A stretch of DNA of 64,000 nucleotides from Kibdelosporangium sp. MJ126-NF4 (GTDB lineage Bacteria; Actinomycetota; Actinomycetes; Mycobacteriales; Pseudonocardiaceae). Below, piece after piece: positions 16,225 through 25,872 of this stretch. The notes beneath the pieces are model-generated. The model was not told where the DNA came from. It ran no database searches and was given only the letters and a program-made list of their open reading frames with translations. The stretch spans positions 372,001-436,000 of the forward strand of contig NZ_CDME01000002.1 in NCBI RefSeq assembly GCF_000826545.1. The letters run 5' to 3'. Within the stretch, counting starts at the first letter, position 1. Every line of letters begins with the position of its first letter. Both the position numbers and the translations under genes were made by a program.

Positions 16225-18555
16225 GTGTCCATCAGACAACGGTCTCAGGCGGTCCTCGGTCTTGTGGCACGGTGGCCGGCGCAGTGCCTCGGCACACTCC
16301 TGCCAGGCGAACAGACTCCCCGGCGGTTGGCGAGGTTCGCCCTCGTCACGCTGTGCACCGTGACCGCCCTGCTGCTCGGCTTCAGCGCCGCCCTGCTGGC
16401 CGCACGCGGCGAACTGGCCTGGGCAGCGGCATGTGTCCTGGGATCCTTCGCCATGGACGGCCTCGACGGTGCGCTCGCTCGGAAGTTCGGCGTCACCAGC
16501 CCGTTCGGCGCGCAACTGGATTCACTGGCGGACCTGTGCGGGTTCGGTGTGGCGACACCGCTGCTCGCGTACCACTGGATGAACGACGCCGCTCCGCAGT
16601 ACCTGATCGTTCCGACATGCGCCATCCTGGCCGCGTCCGCGATGATCCGCCTCGCGCGCTTCAACGTGCAGCCCAAGGACACGCGGTACTTCTCCGGTCT
16701 GCCCGCCGCGGTCCCGCCCGTCATCCTCGCAGGTGCCATCCAACTGGGCGTCGAGCCGTCCGCCGGTTACGTGGGGCTGATCGGCGGCCTCGCCGTGCTC
16801 ATGGTCACCACGTTCCCCTACGCGAAGATCGGTCGGCTCGTCGGGCTCCCGTGGTGGGTCTGGCCGATCTCGGTCACTGCGGTGATCGTGAGCCCGATGA
16901 CGGCGTGCGGGCTGCTGTCCGCTGTCTACGTGGCGTCCGGGCCGGTTCTCTGGGCCACCGAACGCTTCCGTCGAGATGATCCGGCCCTGGTCGTGGATCC
17001 GCCGGAGGCCGCGCCTGACACAGCCGATCCGATCGATCCGATCGAGCTGTCGCCGGGGTCGCACGTCCGCGTCGCCGTCGTCGGGGCCGGGTTCGCCGGG
17101 CTGGGGATGGCCATCCGGCTCAAACAACTCGGTATCGAGGACTTCGTCGTGCTCGAACGAGCCGACGACGTGGGCGGAACCTGGCGTGACAACGTCTATC
17201 CGGGTGCCGCCTGTGACGTGCCTGCCAATCTGTACTCGTACTCCTGCGCGCCGGACCCCGGATGGACGCACACATTCCCGACGCAGCCGGAGATCCAGCG
17301 GTACCTGCGGCGGTGCGTGGCGCAGTTCGGGCTGGAACCTCATCTTCGCCTCGGCCACGACGTGCTCGCCGCCGAATGGAACGACGACTCGACCCGGTGG
17401 TGCGTCGACACGTCGAAGGGGCAGTTGACCGCGGACCTGGTGGTGATCGCGAGCGGTCCGCTCAGCGAGCCCGCCACGCCGTCCATTCCCGGACTGGAGC
17501 AGTTCACCGGTGTCACCGTCCATTCCGCGAACTGGGTGCCCTCACATGACCTGAAGGGCAAGCATGTCGCGGTGATCGGCACCGGAGCCTCGGCGGTCCA
17601 GTTCATTCCGGAGATCCAGCCGGATGTCGCGAGGTTCTACGTTTTCCAGCGCACCCCGCCGTGGGTGATCCCGCGCTGGGACCGTACCAAGAGCGGTGTG
17701 GAGAAGGCGCTTTTCCGTCGGCTGCCGAGCATGCAGCGGCTGGCGCGAGCCGTGGTCTACCTGTGGCGGGAATCGCTCATCCTCGGACTGACGGTCAACA
17801 CGCGCATGCTCAAGCCGGTCGAGTGGTTGGCGCGGAGCCACTTGCGCCGACAGGTCAGCGATCCCGCGCTGCGCGCGGCGTTGACCCCCGACTACGCGCT
17901 CGGCTGCAAACGACTCATCCTGTCGAACGACTACTTTCCCGCGATCACGCGGGACAACGTCGAACTGGTGACGAGCGGGATCGACGAGGTCCGTCGCCAC
18001 TCGATCGTCAGTGCCGACCGAACCGAGCGCGTCGTCGACATGATCATCTTCGGTACCGGGTTCGAGTCCGCGCACTCGCCCATAGCAGGCCGTCTCCGCG
18101 GCCGCAACGGCCGACTGCTCGCCGACATCTGGCACGACACCGGCGCGGAGGCCTATCTGGGCACGGCGATAGCGGGCTATCCCAACCTTTTCATGCTACT
18201 GGGGCCGAACACCATCTCAGGGCAGAACTCGACGTTGCTGACCATGGAGGCACAGGTCGAGTACGTGATCGACGCCCTGCGTTTCATGGATCAGGCCGGG
18301 GTCGCGGCGGTGGAGGTCCGCGCGGAGGCGCAGGCCTCCTTCGTCGTCGACGTCCGGCGGAAGATGACCGGAACTGTGTGGCTGTCCGGGTGCCGGAGCT
18401 GGTACCTCGACGACCGCGGCCGCAACACCACGCTGTGGCCGGGGTTCACTCGTTCCTTCCGGCAACGGACCGGCCGATTCGATCACGAGAGTTACGTCCT
18501 GCGTGGCAGGGATTCGAAGCCACTCGACTCACCACCGGCCGAAACCGCGCACTGA
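16225..18555 (+). CDS. Fusion of CDP-alcohol phosphatidyltransferase and Baeyer-Villiger-type flavin monooxygenase
   Basis: A 776-residue fusion. Residues about 30-250 are a membrane CDP-alcohol phosphatidyltransferase of the PssA kind, with the motif DG-x2-AR-x8-G-x3-D-x3-D spanning residues 77-98 and several hydrophobic helices. After a proline/aspartate-rich linker (about 253-278), residues 280-770 are a flavin monooxygenase. It has VVGAGFAGLGMA for FAD, DDVGGTWRDNVYPGAACD, the fingerprint FTGVTVHSANW (427-437) and a second dinucleotide motif VIGTGASAVQF. The fingerprint fits F-x-G-x3-H-x3-W of Baeyer-Villiger enzymes. The GTG at 16225 follows GGGAGG. Both halves appear intact. A membrane-anchored oxygenase, or linked lipid synthesis and oxidation, is inferred. 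Confidence 0.85.
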   Translation: MSIRQRSQAVLGLVARWPAQCLGTLLPGEQTPRRLARFALVTLCTVTALLLGFSAALLAARGELAWAAACVLGSFAMDGLDGALARKFGVTSPFGAQLDSLADLCGFGVATPLLAYHWMNDAAPQYLIVPTCAILAASAMIRLARFNVQPKDTRYFSGLPAAVPPVILAGAIQLGVEPSAGYVGLIGGLAVLMVTTFPYAKIGRLVGLPWWVWPISVTAVIVSPMTACGLLSAVYVASGPVLWATERFRRDDPALVVDPPEAAPDTADPIDPIELSPGSHVRVAVVGAGFAGLGMAIRLKQLGIEDFVVLERADDVGGTWRDNVYPGAACDVPANLYSYSCAPDPGWTHTFPTQPEIQRYLRRCVAQFGLEPHLRLGHDVLAAEWNDDSTRWCVDTSKGQLTADLVVIASGPLSEPATPSIPGLEQFTGVTVHSANWVPSHDLKGKHVAVIGTGASAVQFIPEIQPDVARFYVFQRTPPWVIPRWDRTKSGVEKALFRRLPSMQRLARAVVYLWRESLILGLTVNTRMLKPVEWLARSHLRRQVSDPALRAALTPDYALGCKRLILSNDYFPAITRDNVELVTSGIDEVRRHSIVSADRTERVVDMIIFGTGFESAHSPIAGRLRGRNGRLLADIWHDTGAEAYLGTAIAGYPNLFMLLGPNTISGQNSTLLTMEAQVEYVIDALRFMDQAGVAAVEVRAEAQASFVVDVRRKMTGTVWLSGCRSWYLDDRGRNTTLWPGFTRSFRQRTGRFDHESYVLRGRDSKPLDSPPAETAH

Positions 18556-18579
18556 GAATATGATCATCGGACTGACGAA

Positions 18580-18990
18580 TCACTTGCGGCGAGCGGTGAA
18601 CAACGCCTTCGTCTGCGGCCAGCGCCCCCACGCGACGATGCTGACGATCGCCAGCGAGATCAGTGGTACCCAGGGCGGATCGTCGATGATGACCACATTG
18701 GTGAACGCGGCCGACACCAGCAGCGTCATCAGTCCGAGCGCGGCGAGTCCGGCCAGCATCGGGATGAGCACGCCGATCCCGCCGGCCAGCTCGACGAAGC
18801 CGACCAAATACCGAAGCCATGTGCCCCCGCCGATGCGATCGAACAGGTTCACCATCGTCTGGTTGCCGGCGAGCTTCAGCACTCCGCCGACGATGAAGTC
18901 GATGCCGACCGCGCCCTGTACCACCCACAGGGCGATGTTTGTCGCGCGGGGCCGTGTGGATGTCTCGTTGATGGCAGAGGTGTCGCTCAT
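18580..18990 (-). CDS. DoxX-family membrane protein
   Basis: A 136-residue protein with four predicted transmembrane helices. The DoxX-type features are GVDFIVGGVLK-like first helix (here GIDFIVGGVLKLAG), the loop NLFDRIGGGTWLRYLVGFVELAGGIGVLIP, and a later pair of helices. Actinobacterial DoxX proteins have been tied to thiol/oxidative stress membrane complexes, and many are of unknown function. The ATG at 18990 follows ACGGAG, while the frame opens at a GTG three codons earlier. It is convergent with the fusion oxygenase and divergent from the PhzE-like gene. Confidence 0.8.
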   Translation of the reverse strand: MSDTSAINETSTRPRATNIALWVVQGAVGIDFIVGGVLKLAGNQTMVNLFDRIGGGTWLRYLVGFVELAGGIGVLIPMLAGLAALGLMTLLVSAAFTNVVIIDDPPWVPLISLAIVSIVAWGRWPQTKALFTARRK

Positions 18991-19221
18991 GCTGTTCACT
19001 CCGTTTCGGGACGCACCACCGCGCTTCCGTGTCGACGGTGTGCCACGGCATCAAAACTTGCCTCGGCTCGACGGTAATCCTCATACGCGATCTATCCCAC
19101 TACTCACGCGGGTAGTGCTACTCGTTCGAGTGTTCGCACTGCGGCTCGGTTAGGTAGTTGTCCGTCCTTCGGCGGCGCTCCAGGATGAACGAGCGAAGAC
19201 GATTCACGGGAAAGGCCCGAT
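18991..19221. promoter_or_regulatory. Divergent promoter region, DoxX / PhzE-like
   Basis: 231 bases between divergent starts. No TACATCA-N8-TGATGTA dyad was found here, and no convincing hexamer pair could be chosen by eye. It must contain promoters for both genes. Confidence 0.4.
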
Positions 19222-21183
19222 ATGTTCGGGACGAGATCAAGCCTGTCCGACACCACACGGGACCTCTCGGATCTCAGCGAGTCCGGCGACGACTTCGCCC
19301 TGCTCCATCGGCCCCACTCAGCCAGGCAAGCGCCGGTGGAGGTCCTGGTCGGCGAAGTCTCCCGTGTGGACCGTCTCGCCGACCTGCCGCTGCCCGACCT
19401 GCCCGCACCCCCTGGGCAACGGGCCGGAGCCGACCACGAACTGCTCGTGGCGGTGCCGTACCGGCAGGTCGGCGAGCGCGGATTCGCCTGCCGCGACGAT
19501 CACGCACCAGTGCTGGCCATGCGTGTGCGAGCCCAGGCGGAACTCAGCCGCGCCCGCGCGCTCGCGTGCCTGCCCGACGATGACGTGCGCGTGTCCGACG
19601 CTCGGTTCGACGTCGCGGATCAGGACTACGCGGCGATCGTGCGGCAGGTCCTGAGCGATGAGATCGGACAGGGCGCCGGGTCCAACTTCGTCATCCGACG
19701 CTCCTTCGTCGCCCGAGTGCATGACTACTCGGGTCGCGCCGAGCTGGCCATCTTCCGCCGGCTCCTCGTCGGCGAGGTCGGGACACATTGGACCTTCCTG
19801 TTCCACACGGGCGCAGGCACATTCATCGGCGCCTCGCCGGAACGGCATGTGGGCCTGTCGGCTGGCACGGTCGTGATGAACCCGATCAGCGGAACCTACC
19901 GGCATCCGCCGGACGGTCCCGACACGGCGGGGCTTCTGGAGTTCCTGGAGGACGCGAAGGAGGCCAATGAGCTCTACATGGTTCTCGACGAGGAACTGAA
20001 GATGATGGCTCGAATGTGTTCGTCGGGCGGCCGGATCCACGGTCCGTACCTCAAGCAGATGGCGCGCCTGACCCACACCGAGTACGTCCTGAGTGGCCAC
20101 AGCGATCTCGACGTGCGCGACGTGCTTCGCGAGACCCTGCTCGCGCCCACCGTCACGGGTAGTCCTCTGGAGAACGCCTGCCGGGTCATCAGTCGTCACG
20201 AGCCGACGGGCCGCGGATACTACGGCGGTGTGCTGGCGCTGATCGGCCGCGATCCGCTCGGCGACCGCACCCTCGACTCGTCGATCATGATCCGGACCGG
20301 CGAGTTCGACGACACAGGACGACTTCGCCTCGGCGTCGGTGCCACCCTGGTGCGTGATTCGAAACCCGACTCCGAGGTCGCGGAGACCCGTGCCAAGGCG
20401 GCGGGCATGCTCGCGGCGCTGGGCCTCGCGCAGGACGAGTCCCGCGTGGACCAGAGATCCACCGCGGCGCGAGCACACGCGTCGGCGGGCACCGATCCTC
20501 GCGTGCACGCGGCGCTGGAGGCCCGCAACGCGACTCTGTCCCGGTTCTGGCTTGAAGGAGCGCACCGGACCACACCAGACCCGGCGCTGCGCCGTCGGCG
20601 CGTGGTGGTCATCGATGGTGAGGACACGTTCACCGCGATGCTCGGGCATCAACTGCGTGCCCTCGGCGTGGAGACCACGATCGTTCCGTTCGACACCCCG
20701 TTGGCTCCGGAGACGTTCGACTTTGTCGTGGTCGGCCCAGGCCCCGGCGATCCCTGCGACACGACAGACCCACGAATCGCCGCGCTCCATGCGCTCACCC
20801 GCCGACTGCTGTCCGGCACTGTCCCGTTTCTGTCCATCTGCCTCGGCCATCAGGTACTCGCCGCTGAGCTGGGCTTCACGATCGTCCGTCGCACGGTGCC
20901 GAACCAGGGCGTTCAGCGGCAGATCGATCTGTTCGGTCACCGTGAACACGTGGGCTTCTACAACACCTACAGCGCGCTGTCGGACCAGGAACGGGTCACC
21001 TGTGTGGGACTGGACGAGCAGGTGGACGTCAGCCGTGACCGCGAGTCCGGAGAGGTCCACGCACTGCGGGGGCCTGGCTTTCGGTCAGTTCAGTTCCACG
21101 TCGAGTCGGTGCTCACCCAGCACGGGCCGAGGATCCTCGGCGGGATGCTCGTCTCGCTGGCTCCCGCGACGCTCGGCAGATGA
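19222..21183 (+). CDS. phzE: PhzE-type 2-amino-2-deoxyisochorismate (ADIC) synthase
   Basis: A 653-residue fusion of an anthranilate-synthase-I/chorismate-binding domain (about 1-405) and a class I glutamine amidotransferase (about 455-650). The chorismate domain has the NPISGTYRH block, EDAKEANELYMVLDEELKMM, and the GYYGGVLALIG segment. The amidotransferase has the nucleophile motif SICLGHQ and the histidine/glutamate motif QFHVES. This single-chain order and length match PhzE, which converts chorismate plus glutamine to ADIC, the substrate of PhzD. It supplies the first committed step to 3-hydroxyanthranilate. The ATG at 19222 follows GGAAAGG. The five-base gap to the convergent LAL gene leaves no terminator space. 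Confidence 0.9.
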   Translation: MFGTRSSLSDTTRDLSDLSESGDDFALLHRPHSARQAPVEVLVGEVSRVDRLADLPLPDLPAPPGQRAGADHELLVAVPYRQVGERGFACRDDHAPVLAMRVRAQAELSRARALACLPDDDVRVSDARFDVADQDYAAIVRQVLSDEIGQGAGSNFVIRRSFVARVHDYSGRAELAIFRRLLVGEVGTHWTFLFHTGAGTFIGASPERHVGLSAGTVVMNPISGTYRHPPDGPDTAGLLEFLEDAKEANELYMVLDEELKMMARMCSSGGRIHGPYLKQMARLTHTEYVLSGHSDLDVRDVLRETLLAPTVTGSPLENACRVISRHEPTGRGYYGGVLALIGRDPLGDRTLDSSIMIRTGEFDDTGRLRLGVGATLVRDSKPDSEVAETRAKAAGMLAALGLAQDESRVDQRSTAARAHASAGTDPRVHAALEARNATLSRFWLEGAHRTTPDPALRRRRVVVIDGEDTFTAMLGHQLRALGVETTIVPFDTPLAPETFDFVVVGPGPGDPCDTTDPRIAALHALTRRLLSGTVPFLSICLGHQVLAAELGFTIVRRTVPNQGVQRQIDLFGHREHVGFYNTYSALSDQERVTCVGLDEQVDVSRDRESGEVHALRGPGFRSVQFHVESVLTQHGPRILGGMLVSLAPATLGR

Positions 21184-21187
21184 CGGT

Positions 21188-24004
21188 TCAGCCCGCTTTA
21201 CCCGGTGGCATGTGCCCCACCAGCTTCGATCGCTGCGCCGTGTTCCGGGCGGCCAACACCGTCGACGCGGCACCGCTCTCGATGAACTGCTTGGTCAGCT
21301 CGACGCGACTGTTGATGTTGAGCTTGGTGAAAACCCGCCGAAGGTGACTGTCGACGGTATGGGGCGAGAGAAACAGCATGGTTGCCGCTTCCTTGTTGGT
21401 CTTGCCTTCGACGATCGTCTGTACGACGCGGAGTTCCGCACTGGTGAGGCTTCCCCACCCCGACTTGGGCCGGTCGGCACCTGGCGCACGAACATTGGGA
21501 ACGCCGAGACGACGAAGGGACTTCTGCACTCTGACGACGTCGCGGTGCGCACCGCAGTCCAGGTAGAGTCGCAGGGCGGACTCGAGAAGCGCGACAGCAT
21601 GCGCCTTGTTCCGGCTGTTGTGCTCCGCCCGAGCCGCGTCCTCGAGCGCGATGCCCGTCGCCAGTGGGCGCGCGCCGTGGCGGTAGTGTTCTGCCGCGCG
21701 GTGTAAGGCAACGGGATCGCCCTGTAGGAGTCCGGCGGCGTGTTCGGCTGCCCCTGACAGCAAGGCCACAGTCGGGTTGCGCTCGGCGACGAGGCGGGCG
21801 AAGTCGGCCGCGCGCTGAGTTTCCGCGCTGAGCCCTGCCTGTCTGCCCAGGCGTACGAGCGCCGCAGCCGCTGTCGGCGCTTCGGCGAAGAGCAGGAGGT
21901 CGACCTTCCGGTCGACGCTCATCAGCGTCCGTACCGCCATACCCGGACGTCCGCTGGCCGCATGGAACTGTGCCAGTGCCCAGTCCAAGCCGATTCTGTC
22001 GATCCCCGCGTCGTCCGTCACCAGCCGCTCGGCCATCCGCAGATGGTCGCTGGCCGTGGCCAGATCGCCAAGGTGCAGGCTGATCCGCGCCATGACCGAC
22101 CGTGCGGGTACGCAGTCCTGGGACACGGAACGATCCGTCAGGCGGAGTCCGGCTTCGGCTTCGGCCCGGGCTTCGTCGAGTCGGCCGAGCGCCATCAGGA
22201 GTTCGGCGCGGTGACTGTGCCACAGCGACTCCCGCCACCTCGTGCCGAGTCGGTCCGCCTCCTGCTTGATCGCGGCGCAGGCGGCGGTGGCCTGCTCGAA
22301 CTGGCCGGTTGCGACCAGAGCGCGCATCAGCCACGCCCAGAGCGGCCGTCCATCCGTGTCCTGGCGCGGATCATCCTCATGGTGCTGGGATTCCACGGCG
22401 GTCAGCGCGTCGCCGACCGTGCCGATCTCACCGACACTCCCCACGCGACTGTCACTGACGAACGACCGCGCGACGCTGGTCAACCTTCTGTTCCGGCGCA
22501 CCATATCCGCGTGGAAACCACCCTGGACGCGCATCGCTGTGTCCGAGTGCCAGCCGTTCAGCTCGTCCCAGTCCGACTCGTGGTGCCGAATCACTGTCCG
22601 GTGTGGATTCCTTGTCGTCGAGTCGTGGCAGTCGGGATCGTGGTGTACCCAGGCGGCCATGGACATCGGAAGCGCCTCGGACGTGGCGTTGACGCCGATG
22701 TGCGCGGCGACTTCCACGAGGCGACGGGCCTCGGTGCTCCGCCCCGTCCCGACGAGCAGACACAGTGCCCGCGCCAAGGCATGTGCGGCTTCGCCGGGTC
22801 TGCTCCCCAGCGCCGAGATCGCCCGAGCCACGATGTCGTCCTCGCCGGACGCGTCGGGCTGCTGAGATCCGAGTGGTGGCACCGGAGCGGCGTCGGGATC
22901 GACCGACGGACCGGCGCCCAGCCACTGGGTGTGCTCGTCGAGCTCGCCGATGGTCCCTAATCGGCGCGCTCTCGCGTCCGTTGTCGGGTCGGGCGAGCCG
23001 AGCTGGGGACTGCCGATCGCGAGATGCCGAAGCGCTTCGCCGAGCACGTCGTTGGCAAAGGCCAACTGGGTGCCGTTTCGTCGCATCAGTCCGGCCTGGA
23101 CCGCCTCGTCGACGCTGGCGGACAGGTCGGGAGCCGTCGCGTCCAGCGATGCCGCGACTTCGTCGACCGTGAACGTGGCTCCGATCTTTCCGCCGTGTGC
23201 GAGGAGGCGTTGAACCGCGAGCGGCAGTTCGTCGATCAGGCGGTCGACAGCGGCGAGGGCACCCTCGGGCAGATGGTCGGTCAGCAACGAGGCCGTGCCG
23301 TCGACGATGACCACCTGCCCCGCCTCCATGAGCGCGCTGAGCAGGCTGGCCAACAGCCCTGGGTTGCCACCGCAGCGTGCCGCCCAGTCGAGCACCGTCG
23401 AATCCGGTTTGGCGCCGAGGATGCTGCCGCACAGCGCCGTAACAGCGTCACTGTCCAACGGCTCGAGTCGCAGTTGGACCGCGGTGCGGTCGATCAACGA
23501 GCTGATCGCGTGCTGGGTGAGCGAATGTGCCGGGACAGGGCGACGCGCGAGCAACCACAACACCGGCGACGAGACGAGCGACCGCACCAGCCCCTGCAGG
23601 GTGAGCCCGTTGATCTCGTCCGCCCACTGGGCGTCGTCGACGACGATCAACAAGGGACGCCTGCGGGCCGCGTGTTCGATGAGTTCGCTCAGCCGGTCGG
23701 TCAACCAGAAAGGATCGTTGTCCGGATGCGCCAGGTCGTCGAGCTCGGTGTCCGCCGAAAGCACGTGTCGCAGAAAGGCGATCAGGTTCTGGACCGGTGT
23801 CGGCTGGTCGGTGCCTCCCACACGGCCGTAGGTCACTGTGAGGCCGCGTTCGGCCGCTTGCATTGCCGTTGCCTTCAACAGTCGAGTCCGGCCGATGCCG
23901 ACTGGTCCCTCGACGACGAGGCATCCACCGCAGCCGTGAAGGGTGGCGTCCACATGATTGACCGTCACTGACAGTACGTGGTTGCGTCCTATCAACGGAA
24001 TCAT
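21188..24004 (-). CDS. Full-length LAL-type LuxR transcriptional regulator
   Basis: A 938-residue LAL regulator. An N-terminal ATPase has Walker A-like VEGPVGIGRTRLL near residue 35 and Walker B LLIVVDDAQWAD. A long helical, TPR-like middle follows, and a C-terminal LuxR domain ends the protein (LTSAELRVVQTIVEGKTNKEAA, SPHTVDSHLRRVFTKL). Such proteins are usually large cluster-situated activators. The ATG at 24004 follows GGGGGAG; the open frame begins 20 codons earlier. It is divergent from the DAHP synthase gene across 491 bases containing a perfect dyad (site 2), so its expression may be set by whatever binds there. It shares overall plan with the compact regulator at 5981-7186. Confidence 0.9.
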   Translation of the reverse strand: MIPLIGRNHVLSVTVNHVDATLHGCGGCLVVEGPVGIGRTRLLKATAMQAAERGLTVTYGRVGGTDQPTPVQNLIAFLRHVLSADTELDDLAHPDNDPFWLTDRLSELIEHAARRRPLLIVVDDAQWADEINGLTLQGLVRSLVSSPVLWLLARRPVPAHSLTQHAISSLIDRTAVQLRLEPLDSDAVTALCGSILGAKPDSTVLDWAARCGGNPGLLASLLSALMEAGQVVIVDGTASLLTDHLPEGALAAVDRLIDELPLAVQRLLAHGGKIGATFTVDEVAASLDATAPDLSASVDEAVQAGLMRRNGTQLAFANDVLGEALRHLAIGSPQLGSPDPTTDARARRLGTIGELDEHTQWLGAGPSVDPDAAPVPPLGSQQPDASGEDDIVARAISALGSRPGEAAHALARALCLLVGTGRSTEARRLVEVAAHIGVNATSEALPMSMAAWVHHDPDCHDSTTRNPHRTVIRHHESDWDELNGWHSDTAMRVQGGFHADMVRRNRRLTSVARSFVSDSRVGSVGEIGTVGDALTAVESQHHEDDPRQDTDGRPLWAWLMRALVATGQFEQATAACAAIKQEADRLGTRWRESLWHSHRAELLMALGRLDEARAEAEAGLRLTDRSVSQDCVPARSVMARISLHLGDLATASDHLRMAERLVTDDAGIDRIGLDWALAQFHAASGRPGMAVRTLMSVDRKVDLLLFAEAPTAAAALVRLGRQAGLSAETQRAADFARLVAERNPTVALLSGAAEHAAGLLQGDPVALHRAAEHYRHGARPLATGIALEDAARAEHNSRNKAHAVALLESALRLYLDCGAHRDVVRVQKSLRRLGVPNVRAPGADRPKSGWGSLTSAELRVVQTIVEGKTNKEAATMLFLSPHTVDSHLRRVFTKLNINSRVELTKQFIESGAASTVLAARNTAQRSKLVGHMPPGKAG

Positions 24005-24107
24005 GACTACTCCCCCCAGGGTGCGGCGTGGAAATCCTCCAAACCAGGACACAACCACGACCATGTGTTGGTCGTCAACGATCGTGTGTTCGATGGCGTG
24101 AATGCGC

Positions 24108-24129
24108 TACATCAAGATACATTGATGTA
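24108..24129. promoter_or_regulatory. Operator-like dyad, site 2 (perfect)
   Basis: TACATCA-N8-TGATGTA with perfect symmetry. The arms extend to GCTACATCAA / TTGATGTAGC with a 6-base centre (24106-24131). ATCAA-N6-TTGAT is the classic form bound by many ArsR/SmtB regulators. It lies about 100 bases upstream of the LAL start on the minus strand and about 370 bases upstream of the DAHP synthase start. Confidence 0.7.
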
Positions 24130-24471
24130 GCTGACGGCACAATTGCTTGTTCGTTTCAGCTCAGACTTGTTGGCAGGCAACGGTTTGAGGCATCGTGAGA
24201 AGCGGAACGCGCTGAAAGAGGCCGGTCGGAAGTGGGGTGATCCCGGCAATCCCGGGCCAGTTGCCCGTCGTGTGTGTGCCATCGCGTCCGACCGGCGTCC
24301 GAAACGTTGTCCTCGCCGTGTCCGGATACCCCGGACTGATCGCGTTGAGTGACACCGACGGCGGACTGTATCGCGCTCAGCGGCGCGAAGACGTGATGTG
24401 TCCATGCCTGTCGCTGAGCCAAGCTGTCCACGACGACCGGCGGGGCCTGATGTGGCGTTGGCAGGTTGTCA

Positions 24472-24483
24472 CACACCGGTGTG
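24472..24483. promoter_or_regulatory. 12-bp palindrome before the DAHP synthase gene
   Basis: CACACCGGTGTG is a perfect palindrome ending 12 bases before the ATG at 24496 and just ahead of the GGGAG ribosome site. It could be a repressor site or an mRNA hairpin near the ribosome binding site. Confidence 0.4.
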
Positions 24484-24495
24484 ACGGGAGTGGAC

Positions 24496-25728
24496 ATGCA
24501 GTTACCCAACTCCACCGCGGACTTCGCCGAAGTCCGGCCGTGGGAGGGCTTACCGGCGGAGCAACAGCCGGACTGGCGGGGACACGACGCCTACGCCGAG
24601 GTCTGTCAACGCCTGGCGTCGGCTCCGCCCCTCGTGACCGCGGCGGAGGTTCGAGGTCTGCGGCGGGCGCTGGCCAAGCTGGTGACGGGCGAGGCGACCC
24701 TCCTGCAAGGGGGAGACTGCGCGGAAAGCTTCTACGAGTGCGGCCCCGCGCACGTCGCCGAGAAGCTGGGGATCATCGACCGCCTGGGGGACCGGTTGAA
24801 CGACCTCACCGGCATGAGCGTGATACGAGTCGGACGGATGGGCGGACAGTTCGCCAAGCCCCGATCACAGTCCGTGGAGCGGTGCGGGGAAAGGCATATC
24901 CCGTCCTTTCGCGGACACATGATCAACTCGGAGATTCCCTCGACACGGAGTCGGACGCCCGACCCGCGGCGCATGTGGTGGGCCTATGAGGCCAGTGACA
25001 AGGTGCAGCGTGTGATGCGAAGGCACCGCCGTGGGCACAGTCGGCTGCCTGCCACGGTGGAGGGACCGTGGTCCAGCCACGAGGCGCTGGTCATCGACTA
25101 CGAGACCTGCTTGGTCCGCCCGGATCCCGAGACGGGCGAGTTGTATCTGACGTCGACGCATCTTCCCTGGGTGGGGGAGCGAACCCGGGATCCGGCGCAC
25201 GCCCAGGTCGGATTGCTGGCCTCGGTGGCCAATCCGGTCGGATGCAAGATCGGGCCGACCGCGTCCGGTGCTGACGTGGTGAGCTTGTGTGAGTCGCTCA
25301 ATCCGCGACGGGAACCAGGTCGACTCCTGCTGATACCGAGGATGGGCAGCACCCTGATCCGAGAGGTCCTGCCGGGCATCGTCCGAAGCGTGGTGAACGC
25401 GGGGCACCCGGTGATCTGGCTGTGCGATCCCATGCACGGCAACACTGTCGTCTCTCGTCAGACCGGACTGAAGACACGGTATACCGCCGATGTCATCGCG
25501 GAGGCGCTGAGGTTTCGCGACATCGTCGAGGGACACGGGCAGTATGCCGCCGGGCTCCACATCGAGGTCGCCGCGGGCGACGTGACCGAGTGCGTCGGCG
25601 GATCAGTCCGGAGTGAGGACGACCTACAGCGACACTACTCCTCGCTGTGCGACCCCAGACTCAACGCCGATCAAGCCACCGAACTCCTTGAGGCGTGGGT
25701 CAAGGGTGCGTCCACCCGGCCGTTGTAG
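24496..25728 (+). CDS. phzC: Class II 3-deoxy-D-arabino-heptulosonate-7-phosphate synthase (PhzC-like)
   Basis: A 410-residue plant-type (class II) DAHP synthase, joining phosphoenolpyruvate and erythrose 4-phosphate at the head of the shikimate pathway. Blocks include LLQGGDCAESF near residue 75, VIRVGRMGGQFAKPRS, the metal and substrate segments NPVGCKIGPTA, LIPRMG, WLCDPMHGNT and GLHIEVAAGDVTECVGG. Clustered copies escape primary-metabolism feedback and boost chorismate supply for PhzE. The ATG at 24496 follows ACGGGAG; the frame opening at TTG 24466 would cross the palindrome and was rejected. It stands apart from the other pathway genes but is divergent from the LAL regulator. Confidence 0.92.
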   Translation: MQLPNSTADFAEVRPWEGLPAEQQPDWRGHDAYAEVCQRLASAPPLVTAAEVRGLRRALAKLVTGEATLLQGGDCAESFYECGPAHVAEKLGIIDRLGDRLNDLTGMSVIRVGRMGGQFAKPRSQSVERCGERHIPSFRGHMINSEIPSTRSRTPDPRRMWWAYEASDKVQRVMRRHRRGHSRLPATVEGPWSSHEALVIDYETCLVRPDPETGELYLTSTHLPWVGERTRDPAHAQVGLLASVANPVGCKIGPTASGADVVSLCESLNPRREPGRLLLIPRMGSTLIREVLPGIVRSVVNAGHPVIWLCDPMHGNTVVSRQTGLKTRYTADVIAEALRFRDIVEGHGQYAAGLHIEVAAGDVTECVGGSVRSEDDLQRHYSSLCDPRLNADQATELLEAWVKGASTRPL

Positions 25729-25872
25729 CCGTATTCACGCCATGCCGGGTCGAGCTGGAAACCACGCGAAGATCGCGGAAACACGCGATGCGCCGGTCGT
25801 TTCCGTGCGGCAACGTTGGACTGTCTTGCCGCGACTCACCCCATCTGGCCTCGCGGATCTGAGGGAGACACG

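Larger units (their letters stand above)
24005..24495. promoter_or_regulatory. Divergent regulatory region, LAL / DAHP synthase
   Basis: 491 bases with no convincing gene. It contains ACGACCA-N5-TGGTCGT (24057-24075), the perfect dyad site 2 (24108-24129), and a 12-bp perfect palindrome near the DAHP synthase start (24472-24483). A 97-codon minus-strand frame at 24112-24405 crosses the dyad and lacks recognisable protein character. Confidence 0.6.

Noticed and set aside
24112..24405. 97-codon minus-strand frame in the LAL/DAHP synthase gap
   Set aside because: Its composition is arginine-rich and shadow-like, it has no recognisable motif or ribosome site, and it overlaps the dyad region.
4516..25728. 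Phenazine biosynthetic cluster suggested by PhzC, PhzD and PhzE homologues
   Set aside because: No PhzF, PhzB or PhzG homologue is present. An EntA-like dehydrogenase and benzoxazole-type ligase point to 3-hydroxyanthranilate use instead.
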